A DNA stretch of 64,000 nt from Demequina capsici (lineage in GTDB: Bacteria; Actinomycetota; Actinomycetes; Actinomycetales; Demequinaceae). How positions within the stretch are numbered: position 1 is the first letter of the stretch; the number at the start of each line of letters is the position of its first letter. The translations under genes were made by a program, and so were the position numbers. Below, in pieces: positions 17,725-27,600 of the stretch. The DNA is taken from positions 62,001 through 126,000 of the forward strand of contig NZ_CP134880.1 in assembly GCF_032102965.1 (NCBI RefSeq). The letters are read 5' to 3'. The notes below the pieces were generated by a model, which made no database searches, was not told the DNA's origin, and saw only the letters and a program-made list of their open reading frames with translations.

Positions 17725-18653
17725 CTTTGCCGCGGTACGCGTACCTGGGTCCTGCCGGCACGTTCACGGAGGCGGCGCTGCGCGTCATGGCTCCCGAGGG
17801 CACGGCCGAGCATCTGCCGATGGTGGACGTCCCGTCCGCCCTGGGCGCGGTGCGCTCGGGCGAGGCCGACTACGCGGTCGTGGCGATCGAGAACTCGGTC
17901 GAGGGCGGCGTGACCGCCACGCTCGACACGCTCGCCGAGGGCGAGCCGCTGGTGATCCTCGGCGAGGTGGTGCTGTCGATCTCCTTCGAGCTCGTGGCCC
18001 GGCCCGGCACGCGGATCGAGGACGTGGCGCGCGTGTCGGCGCATTCGCATGGCCTCAACCAGTGCCGTCGCTGGATCGCCGAGAATCTGCCAGGTGCCCT
18101 GCAGGTGCCCGCCTCGTCGAACGCGGCGGCGGCGGTGGCGCTCGCGGACGGGTCGGCGGAGTTCGATGCGGCGCTCGCGCCTCCTGGGATCGGCGAGAGC
18201 CTGGGTCTCGAGGTGCTCGTGAGCGGGGTCAGCGACCGGGCCTCCTCGATGACGCGGTTCGTGCGCATCGGCCGCCCGGGCGAGCTCCCCGAGCCGACGG
18301 GCGCGGACAAGACGACGCTGGTGGTGCACCTGCCCTCTGATCGATCCGGCGCGCTGCTGCAGATGCTGGAGCAGTTCTCTGCGCGCGGTGTGAACCTGTC
18401 TCGCATCGAGTCCCGCCCGCGCGGCGACCGGCCGGGTGAGTACTCGTTCTCCATGGATGCGATGGGTCACGTGGCGGAGGCGCGGGTGGCGGAGGCGCTG
18501 ATCGGCCTCAAGCGCACCTGCCCGGTGGTGCTGTTCCTCGGCTCGTACCCGGCTTTCCACGGTGAGGTGACGCCGGTCGAGCCTGAGACGACCGACGAGT
18601 CGTTCGCGGAGGCCACCGCATGGGTGGCGGCGCTGCGGGACGGACGGGCGTAG
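17721..18653 (+). CDS. pheA: Prephenate dehydratase
   Basis: 310 residues, a monofunctional bacterial prephenate dehydratase converting prephenate to phenylpyruvate in phenylalanine synthesis. The catalytic domain opens YLGPAGTFTEAAL and contains AIENSVEGGV and the catalytic SMTRFVRIG (T-R-F motif) near residue 177. A C-terminal ACT domain follows (GALLQMLEQFSARGVNLSRIESRP) with the ESRP Phe-binding motif, so feedback inhibition by phenylalanine is expected. The GTG start overlaps the upstream gene by 4 bases. Confidence 0.95.
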   Translation: MTLPRYAYLGPAGTFTEAALRVMAPEGTAEHLPMVDVPSALGAVRSGEADYAVVAIENSVEGGVTATLDTLAEGEPLVILGEVVLSISFELVARPGTRIEDVARVSAHSHGLNQCRRWIAENLPGALQVPASSNAAAAVALADGSAEFDAALAPPGIGESLGLEVLVSGVSDRASSMTRFVRIGRPGELPEPTGADKTTLVVHLPSDRSGALLQMLEQFSARGVNLSRIESRPRGDRPGEYSFSMDAMGHVAEARVAEALIGLKRTCPVVLFLGSYPAFHGEVTPVEPETTDESFAEATAWVAALRDGRA

Positions 18654-18710
18654 GGGCCGCACGGGCTCGCGCCTGTACACCGTCGCGTGAGGAGCGGACC
18701 GGAACCCGTC

Positions 18711-19925
18711 CTAGATGCTCGGCGACGCGTCCGCGTCGTCCGAGGCACCGTCGGCGGTCTTCGGCTCGTCGGTCCGCTGCGGCACGGTGCCCTGAGGAAC
18801 GCGCAGCGTCAGCGCGGCAGGCTGCACGAAAGCGTGGATCCGCGACGCGCGCCCCAGCGACTCCCCGTCCACCTGCACCTTCTGCGGCTGGTCCATCCGG
18901 ATGTCGAACTCCGTGCCGCGCACATGGTCGATGCGGGACGTCCTCAGGATGCGAAGCAGGCGCGTGTCCTTGATGCCTGCGCCTTGCGCCATGACCTGCC
19001 CGAACAGCTCGGTCCACCCCACCAGACCGCCACGGGCGTCGAGGGTCGCGACGTCGAGCCTGCCGTCGTCCATGGTCGCGTCCGGGATCAGCGAGATGCC
19101 GCCGGGGAGCTTGCCGATGTTCGCCATGAGGACGGTGCGCATGTGGCCCACGATCTCCTCGCCGCCGTCGACGGACACCCACGCCTTCATGCGCTTCTCG
19201 CCCAGGTGGCGGATCGCCGCGAAGAAGTAGGCGAACCAGCCAAGTCGACGCTTGAGCCGGTCGTCCGCACCGGCCACCATCTCCGCGTCGAAGCCGGCGC
19301 CCGCGATCACCAGGAACAGGTGCCGTCCATCCTCGCCGTGGCCAGGGTAGGCGCGGCGGATGTCCATCCACCCGACGTCCGCCTTGCGCTCCGCGCCCTC
19401 GAGCACGGTGCGCAGGATCGACTGGGTGTCTCCGAGGGGGAGGTCAAGATTGCGGGCGAACAGGTTGCCGGTGCCCATGGGGACGATCCCCATGGGGATG
19501 CCGCGCCCCGCGAGGGCCTGGGCGACGGCGCGCACGGTTCCGTCGCCGCCCACGGCGACCACCACGTCGGCCCCGGCCTCGATGGCCGCCTCCGCCTGAC
19601 CCGTGCCAGGGTCGTCGGCCGTCGTGTAGAACCAGAGCGGCTGCGGCAGATACCGGATGGAGCACGCGCGCAACGCCTGCTCCCTCAGCTCCTCGATGCC
19701 GGACTTGGTGGGGTTCGCGATGAACGCGATCTTCTCGTTCCCGTCGCGCGGGGTCATGAAGGAGCCTGCAGCCGACGGCAGCGGCTGGATGCGCAGGATC
19801 CGACGCCACATGAGCGGCACCGCGACGGGGTCGCGCGAGCCGATGCGGCGCGTGATCACCACGGTGAGGGACAGGGACGCCACCGCGAGCAGTGCCGCGA
19901 TGACCGCGAGCACTTCGGCGACCAT
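18711..19925 (-). CDS. Diacylglycerol/lipid kinase family protein
   Basis: 404 residues. An N-terminal hydrophobic helix (about 5-25) suggests membrane attachment. The DAGK catalytic domain shows [10 protein letters not shown], the phosphate loop [16 protein letters not shown] and [15 protein letters not shown], the three signatures of YegS/DgkB-type lipid kinases. The substrate (diacylglycerol, undecaprenol, sphingoid base) is not settled. TAGGCT lies 6 bases before the ATG. It is divergent from serS with only 37 bases between the starts. Confidence 0.88.
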   Translation of the reverse strand: MVAEVLAVIAALLAVASLSLTVVITRRIGSRDPVAVPLMWRRILRIQPLPSAAGSFMTPRDGNEKIAFIANPTKSGIEELREQALRACSIRYLPQPLWFYTTADDPGTGQAEAAIEAGADVVVAVGGDGTVRAVAQALAGRGIPMGIVPMGTGNLFARNLDLPLGDTQSILRTVLEGAERKADVGWMDIRRAYPGHGEDGRHLFLVIAGAGFDAEMVAGADDRLKRRLGWFAYFFAAIRHLGEKRMKAWVSVDGGEEIVGHMRTVLMANIGKLPGGISLIPDATMDDGRLDVATLDARGGLVGWTELFGQVMAQGAGIKDTRLLRILRTSRIDHVRGTEFDIRMDQPQKVQVDGESLGRASRIHAFVQPAALTLRVPQGTVPQRTDEPKTADGASDDADASPSI

Positions 19926-19962
19926 GGAACGAGCCTACGTTGGCGCAGATAGACTCGCCTGC
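19926..19962. promoter_or_regulatory. Back-to-back leaderless promoters of lipid kinase and serS
   Basis: The 37-base gap holds TAGGCT (minus strand, 19937-19932), 6 bases before the lipid kinase ATG, and TAGACT (plus strand, 19950-19955), 7 bases before the serS ATG. Both are TANNNT -10 boxes. The promoters must overlap each other and the opposing coding starts. Confidence 0.55.
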
Positions 19963-21237
19963 ATGATCGACGTGAAGCTTCTGCGCGCTGAGCCCGACCT
20001 GGTCCGCCAGTCGCAGATCTCCCGCGGGGACGACCCCGCGATCGTGGACCAGGTGCTCGCCGCGGACGCCGCGAACCGCACCGCGCTCCAGGACTTCGAG
20101 GCCGCCCGCGCCGAGCAGAAGTCGCTCGGCAAGCTCGTCGCGCAGGCCACGGGCGACGAGAAGCAGGACCTGCTCGCCCGCACCAAGGAGCTGTCCGCCA
20201 AGGTCAAGCAGCTCCAGGCCGACGCCGACGCGGCTGCCGCCACCGCCACCGAGCTCGCCAGGTCGCTGGGCAACATCCCTGAGCCGGGCGTGCCCGCCGG
20301 CGGTGCCGACGACTACGCCGTGCTGCGCCACGTGGGAACCCCCCGGGACTTCGCCGCCGAGCGCGTCGAGGTCCAGGACCACCTGGCGATCGGCGAAGGT
20401 CTCAAGGCCATCGACATGGAACGCGGCGCCAAGGTGTCCGGCGCCCGCTTCTACTTCCTCACCGGCATCGGTGCACGGCTCGAGCTCGCGATCCTGAACG
20501 CGGCCATGGCCACCGCCATCGATCACGGCTTCTCCCCCATGATCACTCCCACGCTGGTGCGTCCCGAGGTCATGAGCGGCACCGGCTTCCTCGGCAAGCA
20601 CGCAGACGAGATCTACTACCTCGAGAAGGACGACCTGTACCTCACGGGGACGTCCGAGGTGGCGCTCGCGGGCTACCACACCGACGAGATCCTGGACCTC
20701 GAGGACGGCGCCCTGCGCTATGCCGGCTGGAGCGCCTGCTACCGCCGCGAGGCCGGCTCGGCGGGCCGCGACACCCGCGGCATCATCCGCGTCCACCAGT
20801 TCCACAAGGTGGAGATGTTCGCCTACGTGCGCCCCGAGGACGCCGCCGAGGAGCACGCCCGCTTCCTGGCCGCCGAGGAGTCCATGCTCCAGGCGCTCGA
20901 GCTCCCGTACCGCGTCATCGACACCGCCGCAGGTGATCTGGGCATGAGCGCCGCACGCAAGTTCGACTGCGAGGCCTGGCTGCCCAGCCAGGAGCGCTGG
21001 ATGGAGGTCACCTCCACCTCCAACTGCACCACCTATCAGGCCCGACGCCTGCGCATCCGCGAACGTTCCGAGGCGGGCGGCACGGAGCCTGTCGCCACCG
21101 TCAACGGCACCATCGGCACCACCCGCTGGCTCGTCGCGCTCCTGGAGAACCACCAGCAGGCCGACGGCTCGGTGCACGTCCCCGAGGTGCTGCGCCCGTA
21201 CCTCGGCGGCGTCGAGCGCCTCGAGCCGCTCGCCTGA
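19963..21237 (+). CDS. serS: Seryl-tRNA synthetase
   Basis: 424 residues, the family length. It charges tRNA-Ser with serine. The N-terminal region up to about 110 is the helical hairpin (QAKEL-like heptads, [24 protein letters not shown]) that contacts the long variable arm. Class II motif 2 is [19 protein letters not shown] (about 256-274) and motif 3 is [18 protein letters not shown] (about 378-395). The frame is open 300 bases upstream, but the ATG at 19963 starts the conserved protein. Confidence 0.97.
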   Translation: MIDVKLLRAEPDLVRQSQISRGDDPAIVDQVLAADAANRTALQDFEAARAEQKSLGKLVAQATGDEKQDLLARTKELSAKVKQLQADADAAAATATELARSLGNIPEPGVPAGGADDYAVLRHVGTPRDFAAERVEVQDHLAIGEGLKAIDMERGAKVSGARFYFLTGIGARLELAILNAAMATAIDHGFSPMITPTLVRPEVMSGTGFLGKHADEIYYLEKDDLYLTGTSEVALAGYHTDEILDLEDGALRYAGWSACYRREAGSAGRDTRGIIRVHQFHKVEMFAYVRPEDAAEEHARFLAAEESMLQALELPYRVIDTAAGDLGMSAARKFDCEAWLPSQERWMEVTSTSNCTTYQARRLRIRERSEAGGTEPVATVNGTIGTTRWLVALLENHQQADGSVHVPEVLRPYLGGVERLEPLA

Positions 21238-21288
21238 GGGCGGAGCGCGTTCACCGTTCCGTCGCGCCCCTGGGTTAGGGTGCCTCGC

Positions 21289-22149
21289 ATGACGCGCGAC
21301 CCGGCAAGCATGCGACCCCCGCTCGATCGCGACGCCTGGCGCCTTGTCGGGCTCGACATCGACGGCACCCTCATGCACTGGGGCGGCGACATCTCCGACG
21401 CCGTCGTCGAGGCCGTGGAGAAGGTGCGCATGTGCCGCTCCCACGTGATCCTCGCCACCGGTCGCACCGTCATCGGCACCATGCCCGTGCTCGAACGGCT
21501 CGGCATCAGGCGCGGCTGGGCCGTCTGCGCGAACGGCGCCGTCACCGTCAAGCTCAACCCGCAGACGCCCGGCGGCTACGACATCGTCGAGACCACCACG
21601 TTCGACCCCACCGCCGCGCTCGAGCTGATCCGGCAGGAGATGCCCGACGCGTTCTTCGCCGTGGAGGACCTGGGCGTCGGCTTCCGCGTGAACCGCGAGT
21701 TCCCCATGGGCGAGCTCGACGGACGCCAGATCGTCGTCGACTCGTTCGAGGAGCTCGCCTCGCAGGAGGTCACGCGTGTCGTCATCCGCAAGCCCGACGC
21801 CGACGTGAGCCACTTCGACTCGCTCGTGCACCGCATCGGCCTCAACGACGTCACCTACGCCGTCGGCTACTCCGCCTGGCTGGACCTCACCCCGCCCAAC
21901 GTCACCAAGGCCTCCGCCCTCGAGGCCCTGCGGCGTCAGCTGGGCGTCTACCCCGACCACACCGTCGCCGTCGGGGACGGCAACAACGACATCGACATGC
22001 TCCGCTGGGCGGGCTTCTCGGCAGCGATGGGGAACGCGCCCGACGCGGTGCAGGCCGTCGCGGATCAGGTGGTCGGCTCGGTGGACGAGGACGGCGTGCT
22101 CGAGGTGCTGCACACCCTCATCGACCCCGAGCGGCTCGCCGTCCTCTGA
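21289..22149 (+). CDS. HAD superfamily (Cof-type) phosphatase
   Basis: 286 residues with the class IIB HAD layout. Motif I is LDIDGTLM (nucleophile Asp near residue 20), motif II is ATGRT, motif III includes NVTKASALEAL (Lys) and motif IV is VGDGNNDIDML. The cap domain lies between motifs II and III. Cof-type enzymes dephosphorylate sugar phosphates, flavin intermediates or similar small molecules. The start ATG follows TAGGGT by 7 bases with no Shine-Dalgarno. Confidence 0.9.
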   Translation: MTRDPASMRPPLDRDAWRLVGLDIDGTLMHWGGDISDAVVEAVEKVRMCRSHVILATGRTVIGTMPVLERLGIRRGWAVCANGAVTVKLNPQTPGGYDIVETTTFDPTAALELIRQEMPDAFFAVEDLGVGFRVNREFPMGELDGRQIVVDSFEELASQEVTRVVIRKPDADVSHFDSLVHRIGLNDVTYAVGYSAWLDLTPPNVTKASALEALRRQLGVYPDHTVAVGDGNNDIDMLRWAGFSAAMGNAPDAVQAVADQVVGSVDEDGVLEVLHTLIDPERLAVL

Positions 22150-22198
22150 CACGGCGTCCGCCCTGGTCGAGGGCCGCCGGGGTCGCTAGGGTGGCGGC

Positions 22199-23440
22199 AT
22201 GACGACGTGGTTGACCTCTGACTCGCATCACCGCTGGCTCGAGCAGGAGACGGACAGGCTGCTCTCCTTCGGGCGGTACGCGCAGGACCCGAGAGGCGGG
22301 TTCGGCTACCTGGACGCCGACGGGCGGATCGACGCCTCCCGCGACGTCGAGCTGTGGATCACCTGCCGCATGACCCACGTCTACGCGCTGGGGTCCATGA
22401 TGGGACGCCCGGGCGCGGCCGCCTACGTGGATCATGGCGTCGACTCGCTACTGGGACGCCTGCGCGACGAGGAGCACGGCGGATGGTTCGCCGCAATCGG
22501 GGCCGACGGGCCCACGAACACCGCGAAGGAGGCGTACGGCCACGCGTTCGTGATCCTCGCAGCCGCCTCCGCGACCGCGGCAGGTCGCCCCGGTGCGGCC
22601 GCGCTTCTCGACCAGGCCGTCGCCGTGCACACGGAGCGGTTCTGGGACGACGAGGCCGGCATGAGCCGTGAGTCCTTCAACCGTGACTGGTCCGAGGAGG
22701 AGCAGTACCGCGGCGTCAACGCCAACATGCACACGGTCGAGGCCTATCTCGCCGCCTCCGACGTGCTCGGCGACCGCGACCTGCTCGACCGTGCCGCACG
22801 CATCGTGACCCGCGTGGTCGACGTGTACGGGCGCGACAACGAGTGGCGCCTGCCCGAGCACTTCGACCTCGACTGGAACCCACGGCTCGACTACAACGAG
22901 GACGAGCCCGCGCACCCCTTCCGTCCGTACGGCGCCACGGTCGGCCACGCCCTCGAATGGTCGCGCCTCACCTTGCAGGCCGCCTCCTCGCTGCAGCAGA
23001 CGGGCCGCGCCACGCCCGAATGGATGGTGCCGGCCGCACGCGACCTGTACGCCGCCGCCATCCGCGACGGCTGGAACGTCGACGGACAGCCCGGCTTCGT
23101 CTACACCACCGACTGGGAGGGCGCCCCCGTGGTCCGCGAGCGCATGCACTGGGTGGCTGCCGAGGCCGTCGGCGCTGCGGCCGTGCTCTGGCGCACCACC
23201 AGGGCGGCCGAGTATGCCGAGCAGTACCAGCAGTGGTGGGACTACATCGGAGAGCACCTCATCGACCTGGACAAGGGCTCATGGCACCACGAGCTGTCCA
23301 CGTCGAACGAGCCCTCCGCCACCGTGTGGCCAGGCAAGCCCGACATCTACCACGCGCTCCAGGCGACCCTGCTGCCACGTCTGCCCGCCTCGCCCGCGCT
23401 CGCCGCCTCGCTCGCCGCAGGGAACCTCGGCAAGGCCTAG
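22199..23440 (+). CDS. N-acylglucosamine 2-epimerase (AGE) family sugar isomerase
   Basis: 413 residues of (alpha/alpha)6-barrel AGE family. Visible motifs are ARG-like WITCRMTHVYALGSMMG, AKEAYGHAFVILAAA, NANMHTVEAYLA and HALEWSRLTL with the paired catalytic histidines, and MHWVAAEAVGAA. This pattern is closest to YihS-type enzymes that isomerise mannose/fructose or sulfoquinovose rather than true N-acyl epimerases. TAGGGT lies 6 bases before the ATG, as for the HAD gene just upstream, and suggests an independent leaderless transcript. Confidence 0.85.
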   Translation: MTTWLTSDSHHRWLEQETDRLLSFGRYAQDPRGGFGYLDADGRIDASRDVELWITCRMTHVYALGSMMGRPGAAAYVDHGVDSLLGRLRDEEHGGWFAAIGADGPTNTAKEAYGHAFVILAAASATAAGRPGAAALLDQAVAVHTERFWDDEAGMSRESFNRDWSEEEQYRGVNANMHTVEAYLAASDVLGDRDLLDRAARIVTRVVDVYGRDNEWRLPEHFDLDWNPRLDYNEDEPAHPFRPYGATVGHALEWSRLTLQAASSLQQTGRATPEWMVPAARDLYAAAIRDGWNVDGQPGFVYTTDWEGAPVVRERMHWVAAEAVGAAAVLWRTTRAAEYAEQYQQWWDYIGEHLIDLDKGSWHHELSTSNEPSATVWPGKPDIYHALQATLLPRLPASPALAASLAAGNLGKA

Positions 23441-23463
23441 CGGCTCTCAGGGACGAAGCGAGC

Positions 23464-24426
23464 TCAGGGGAGCAGCACCAGCGATCCCGCGACGCCGCCC
23501 GCTTCGAGCATCGTGTGCGCCGCCGCGGCCTCCGCCAGGGGGAACGTCGCGTGCACCAGCGGCCTCACCTGGTCCGGCACCATCGGCCACACCGTCCGCT
23601 CGACCAGGGCGACGATCGCCGCGCGCTCCGACAGGGGACGTGCGCGCAGGGTGGTCCCGATCACCCGTGCCCGCTTGGCGAGCAGCATGCCCAGGTCGAG
23701 CTCGCCTCGCGCCCCGCCCTGCATCCCGAGCACCACGAGGCGCCCGCCTGTGGATAACGCAGACAGATTCTTCGCGAGATATGCCGCGCCCACCACGTCG
23801 AGGATCACGTCCGCGCCGCCCCTCGACCGGACCTCCGCCACCCAGTCGTCCGTCCTGTGATCGAAGGCCGCCTCCGCGCCCAGCGCGACGCACCGGTCGG
23901 CCCGGGCGCGACCGCCGGCCGTGGCCAGCACGCGCATCCCCAGCGCCGCCCCCACCTGGATCGCGATCGTGCCGACACCTCCCAGACCGCCATGCACCAG
24001 CAAGGTCTCGCCCGGTCCGGCGCCCGCCTGCTCGAACGCCGACGCGACGGTGCATGCCGCCTCCACCAGCGCAGCCGCCTCAACAGGGCTGATACCAGGA
24101 GGGATAGGGAGCACCAGAGACTCGTCGACCGCTGCCTGCTCCGCGTATCCGCCGCCCTGCAGGAGCGCGCACACCCAGTCGCCCACGCGCCAGCGCGTCA
24201 CCCCGTCGCCCACCGCTCTCACCGTGCCCGCGACCTCCAGCCCGGGCCACCGGGGAGCTCCGACGGGCGGGTCGTACCGCCCTCTCCTCTGCAGCAGATC
24301 AGCGTGGTTGACACCAGATGCCATCACGTCGATGATGACCACTCCGGGTGCCACCGAAGGGTCCGGAGCGGATGCGGACCTCAGGACCTCGGGGCCCCCG
24401 GATCCGTTGCATTCAGTGACATTCAT
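23464..24426 (-). CDS. NAD(P)H quinone oxidoreductase (MDR superfamily, PIG3-like)
   Basis: About 320 residues. The GroES-like N-domain has SGVNHADLLQRRGRYDPP and PGLEVAGTV, and the Rossmann domain has LLVHGGLGGVGTIAIQVGAALG (A-x-x-G-x-x-G pattern), the features of zinc-free quinone oxidoreductases (TIGR02824/PIG3 type). Catalytic zinc cysteines are absent. GGAGGA lies 4 bases before this ATG; a GTG immediately upstream is too close to it. A dyad at 24446-24461 overlaps the promoter region and may be a redox-regulator operator. Confidence 0.88.
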   Translation of the reverse strand: MNVTECNGSGGPEVLRSASAPDPSVAPGVVIIDVMASGVNHADLLQRRGRYDPPVGAPRWPGLEVAGTVRAVGDGVTRWRVGDWVCALLQGGGYAEQAAVDESLVLPIPPGISPVEAAALVEAACTVASAFEQAGAGPGETLLVHGGLGGVGTIAIQVGAALGMRVLATAGGRARADRCVALGAEAAFDHRTDDWVAEVRSRGGADVILDVVGAAYLAKNLSALSTGGRLVVLGMQGGARGELDLGMLLAKRARVIGTTLRARPLSERAAIVALVERTVWPMVPDQVRPLVHATFPLAEAAAAHTMLEAGGVAGSLVLLP

Positions 24427-24445
24427 CACATCCTCCGGCCTATTT

Positions 24446-24461
24446 CGTCATAGCCATGACG
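24446..24461. promoter_or_regulatory. Palindrome CGTCAT-N4-ATGACG, candidate operator
   Basis: A perfect 6-base dyad located 20 bases upstream of the quinone oxidoreductase start and 140 bases before cvnA. Its position suits a repressor of the oxidoreductase gene. The bound protein is unknown. Confidence 0.4.
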
Positions 24462-24601
24462 GTATAGCGTCTCAGCGTGAGTCCGGCCACACGCGCTCAT
24501 GTTCTCGGGGGTCAAGCCGATAACAGGAGTTGCCAGCGCACACCGGGTGCGCAGGGCGGAAGCCGTCGGATGACGATCCGGCGGCCTAGGGAGAAGATTC
24601 G

Positions 24602-27600
24602 ATGCTCCAGAGAATGGGTATCCGCAGCAAGATGCTGCTCACCGTCGCGGTGCCTCTGCTCGTCCTGCTTCTCACAGGTATCGCGATCGTCGGATTCTCC
24701 TGGCTGGATCTGAGCTCCGCTCGCAACGCGCAGGCGGTCGTCACCGCGCTCGGCGACTCCCGCACCATGTCCGACGCGATCGAGGACGAGCGGTACTCCG
24801 GTGTCACGTTCCTCGACTCGCTTCAGCTCGGCCGCGACAAGCTGCGCGGCGCGCAGGAGGACACCAACGCGGCATACGACACCGTCATGGCGAACCTTCC
24901 CGCAGGCAGTGCGGAGGCGTCCCAGCTCGCGGCCGAGGTGCAGACCCTTGTGGGCGCGCGGGGCAGCCTGGTCCCGGACCTCCGCGCCGTCAGCGTCACC
25001 AGCGCCGACAACGCGCTCACGTTCCCCACGAGCTCCGAGGCGACCCAGCTCCGCATCAACTACTCGAACATCGCCAACGCCGTCGAGAGCCTCGCAGCCA
25101 CCGACCGCGCGAGCGTCACCGGCACCACCATCTACCTGAACGGACTCGCGAACAGCCTCAACGCCGAGGGCCTCGCCGCGCTCCAGCTCTTCACCGAGCC
25201 GCCCACCTACCTGGAGCAGTTCCAGCAGGCGCTCGGTGCCGTCGACGACGCGATCGCCGCGCTGACCGTGTCCGCCAACAACATCCCGAACCGCTCCGAG
25301 AACCAGGCGGTCCTGGCGACGATCGCCACCGGCTCGGCGCTGCTCGACCAGCTCGACGGCGTCCGCGGCACGGTCGAGAGCGGCGCCGGAAACTCGTCGA
25401 CGGTGCTCGCCTACTACACGCAGATCATCACGCTCGGTGAGACCGCCTCCCTCTCGTCCACCGCGGCGACCGCGAACGGTGGCCTGACCGACCGGATCGC
25501 CGCCTACGGCCAGCTCGACGTCCTCAACGAGGCCCTGGAGTACGAGAAGATCGTCGTCCAGCGCCTCATCCGCGCCGGCCAGTTCGGCGCCACCGGAGAC
25601 GCCCAGCTCCGTACGCTCTCCGTCCGCGCGGGCCTCGAGCTCGACCGTGCGCAGGGCACGGCCTCCGCCGTGGACACGCTGCCTGCGGTGCCGGAGTTCT
25701 CCTCGCTGTCGGTAGGCGACACCGGAACCAACTACGTGTCGATGCAGACCGCGATGCTCGGTGGCCTCGACTCCTCGCTCGTCGCCGCGCAGTCGCAGCC
25801 CTGGGCCGAGGTCGTGGACCTCGAGGAGGCTCGCTACCAGCCCATCGAGGACCAGGTCTGGGGCGAGATCGTCAGCAACGCCCAGTCCGAGGTGCAGGCG
25901 CTCGTCACCCAGCTGCTCCTCATCATCGCCGCCGTCGTCGGCGCGTTCCTCGTCGCGGTCCTCGTCGCGAACGCGATCGCCCGCCGTATCGTCAACCCGC
26001 TGCGACGCCTGACCACCACCGCCACCGCGGTCCGTCAGGAGCTCCCGCGACTCGTGGAGCGGGTCGCGATGCCGGGCGAGACGGTGGACCTCTCCGAGGT
26101 CCAGATCCCTGTGGAGTCCGAGGACGAGGTCGGCCGACTCGCCGAGGCGTTCAACGGCGTCAACGCCGCGACCCTCTCCATCGCAGCCGAGCAGGCCGCG
26201 CTCCGCGGCTCCATCTCCGAGATGTTCGTCAACGTCGCCCGCCGCGACCAGGTGCTCCTCAACCGCCAGCTGGCGTCGATCGACGAGATGGAGCGTTCCG
26301 AGGACGACCCTGACACGCTCACCAAGCTCTTCGCGCTCGACCACCTCGCCACCCGGATGCGTCGAAACTCGGAGTCCCTGCTGGTCCTCGCAGGCATCGA
26401 CACCGGCCGGCGCCTGCGTCGCCCCATGCCGCTGTCCGACGTGGTCCGCACCGCGTCGTCCGAGATCGAGCTCTACGAGCGGGTCCAGCTCGAGCTCGAC
26501 GCCGACCCGCAGATGGTCGGCCACTCCGCGCTGACCGCCGCCCACCTCTTCGCCGAGATCCTCGAGAACGCCACCGTCTTCTCCGACCCCGGCAGCCCGG
26601 TGATCGTGCGCACCACGTCCCGCCCCGGCGGCTTCCTCGTGGAGATCATCGACAGCGGCATCGGCATGAACCCCGAGGAGCTCCACAACGCCAACGCGCG
26701 CGTCTCCTCGAATGCCGCGTCCGAGATCCTCGGTGCGCAGCGCCTTGGCCTCTTCGTGGTCGGCCGCATCGCCCGGCGCATCGGCGCGAAGGTGGAGATC
26801 GCCTCCGCGGAGGGCAGCGGCACCGCCGTGACCGTCGTGCTCCCGTCCGCGCTGTTCGACGACCGCGTGCAGGATCGCCCCGCCGCGTCCAGGCCCTCGT
26901 CGATGGTCGCGGACGAGGTCATCGACAACCCGCTCACCGGTCCCGCCGAGGCCGCCGGAGTCACGCGCTCCGCAGCGGCGGGAGCCACCGGCGACTCGTA
27001 TGCGCCCTCGAACTTCGAAGAGGGCGCCTCGCTCTCCGGACGCGGCGGCGAGCTCCCCGCGCGCGGCGCAGCGATGCCCACGCGCGGCGCGCCCGCGCCC
27101 ACGGCGGGAACCCCCGCGCCCGCAGCGCCGACCCCCGTCGCGGCGCCGCAGGATGTGCAGGGCCTGATCGCCGACGACGCCGCCGCCGCCCCCGAGGGCA
27201 CCGCGATCGACTCGGCCACGCTCATCGCGGGCGCCACGGCGGCCGGCCTTCCCGCTCGTCGTCGTCGCGCACCTCAGCAGGAGTCCCCGGCCGGCGCCGA
27301 GCCGCACGGCACCAACGTCATCGGCCTTCCCCAGCGCGCCACCGCCGAGCAGCTCTCGGCGCTCGAGGGCGAGGCCGGCAGCGGGTTCACCCCCATGGTG
27401 TCCGCCGCCGAGGTGGCGCCGCAGAGCGCCGAGCAGCGCGCCGCAATGTTCCGCGGATTCCGCTCCTCGCGCGCCGTGGACATGCCGCCCGCAGCCGCAT
27501 CGGCGGTCGAGCCCGCGGACGCCGCCACCGAGCAGCCCATGGCGATCCCCTCGTTCGAGCCGGAGGACGACGCCTTCGCCCCGTCCGCACAGTCCGGTGC

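Noticed and set aside
19444..22152. A 902-codon minus-strand open frame
   Set aside because: Antisense to serS and the HAD gene in most of its length; only noise.
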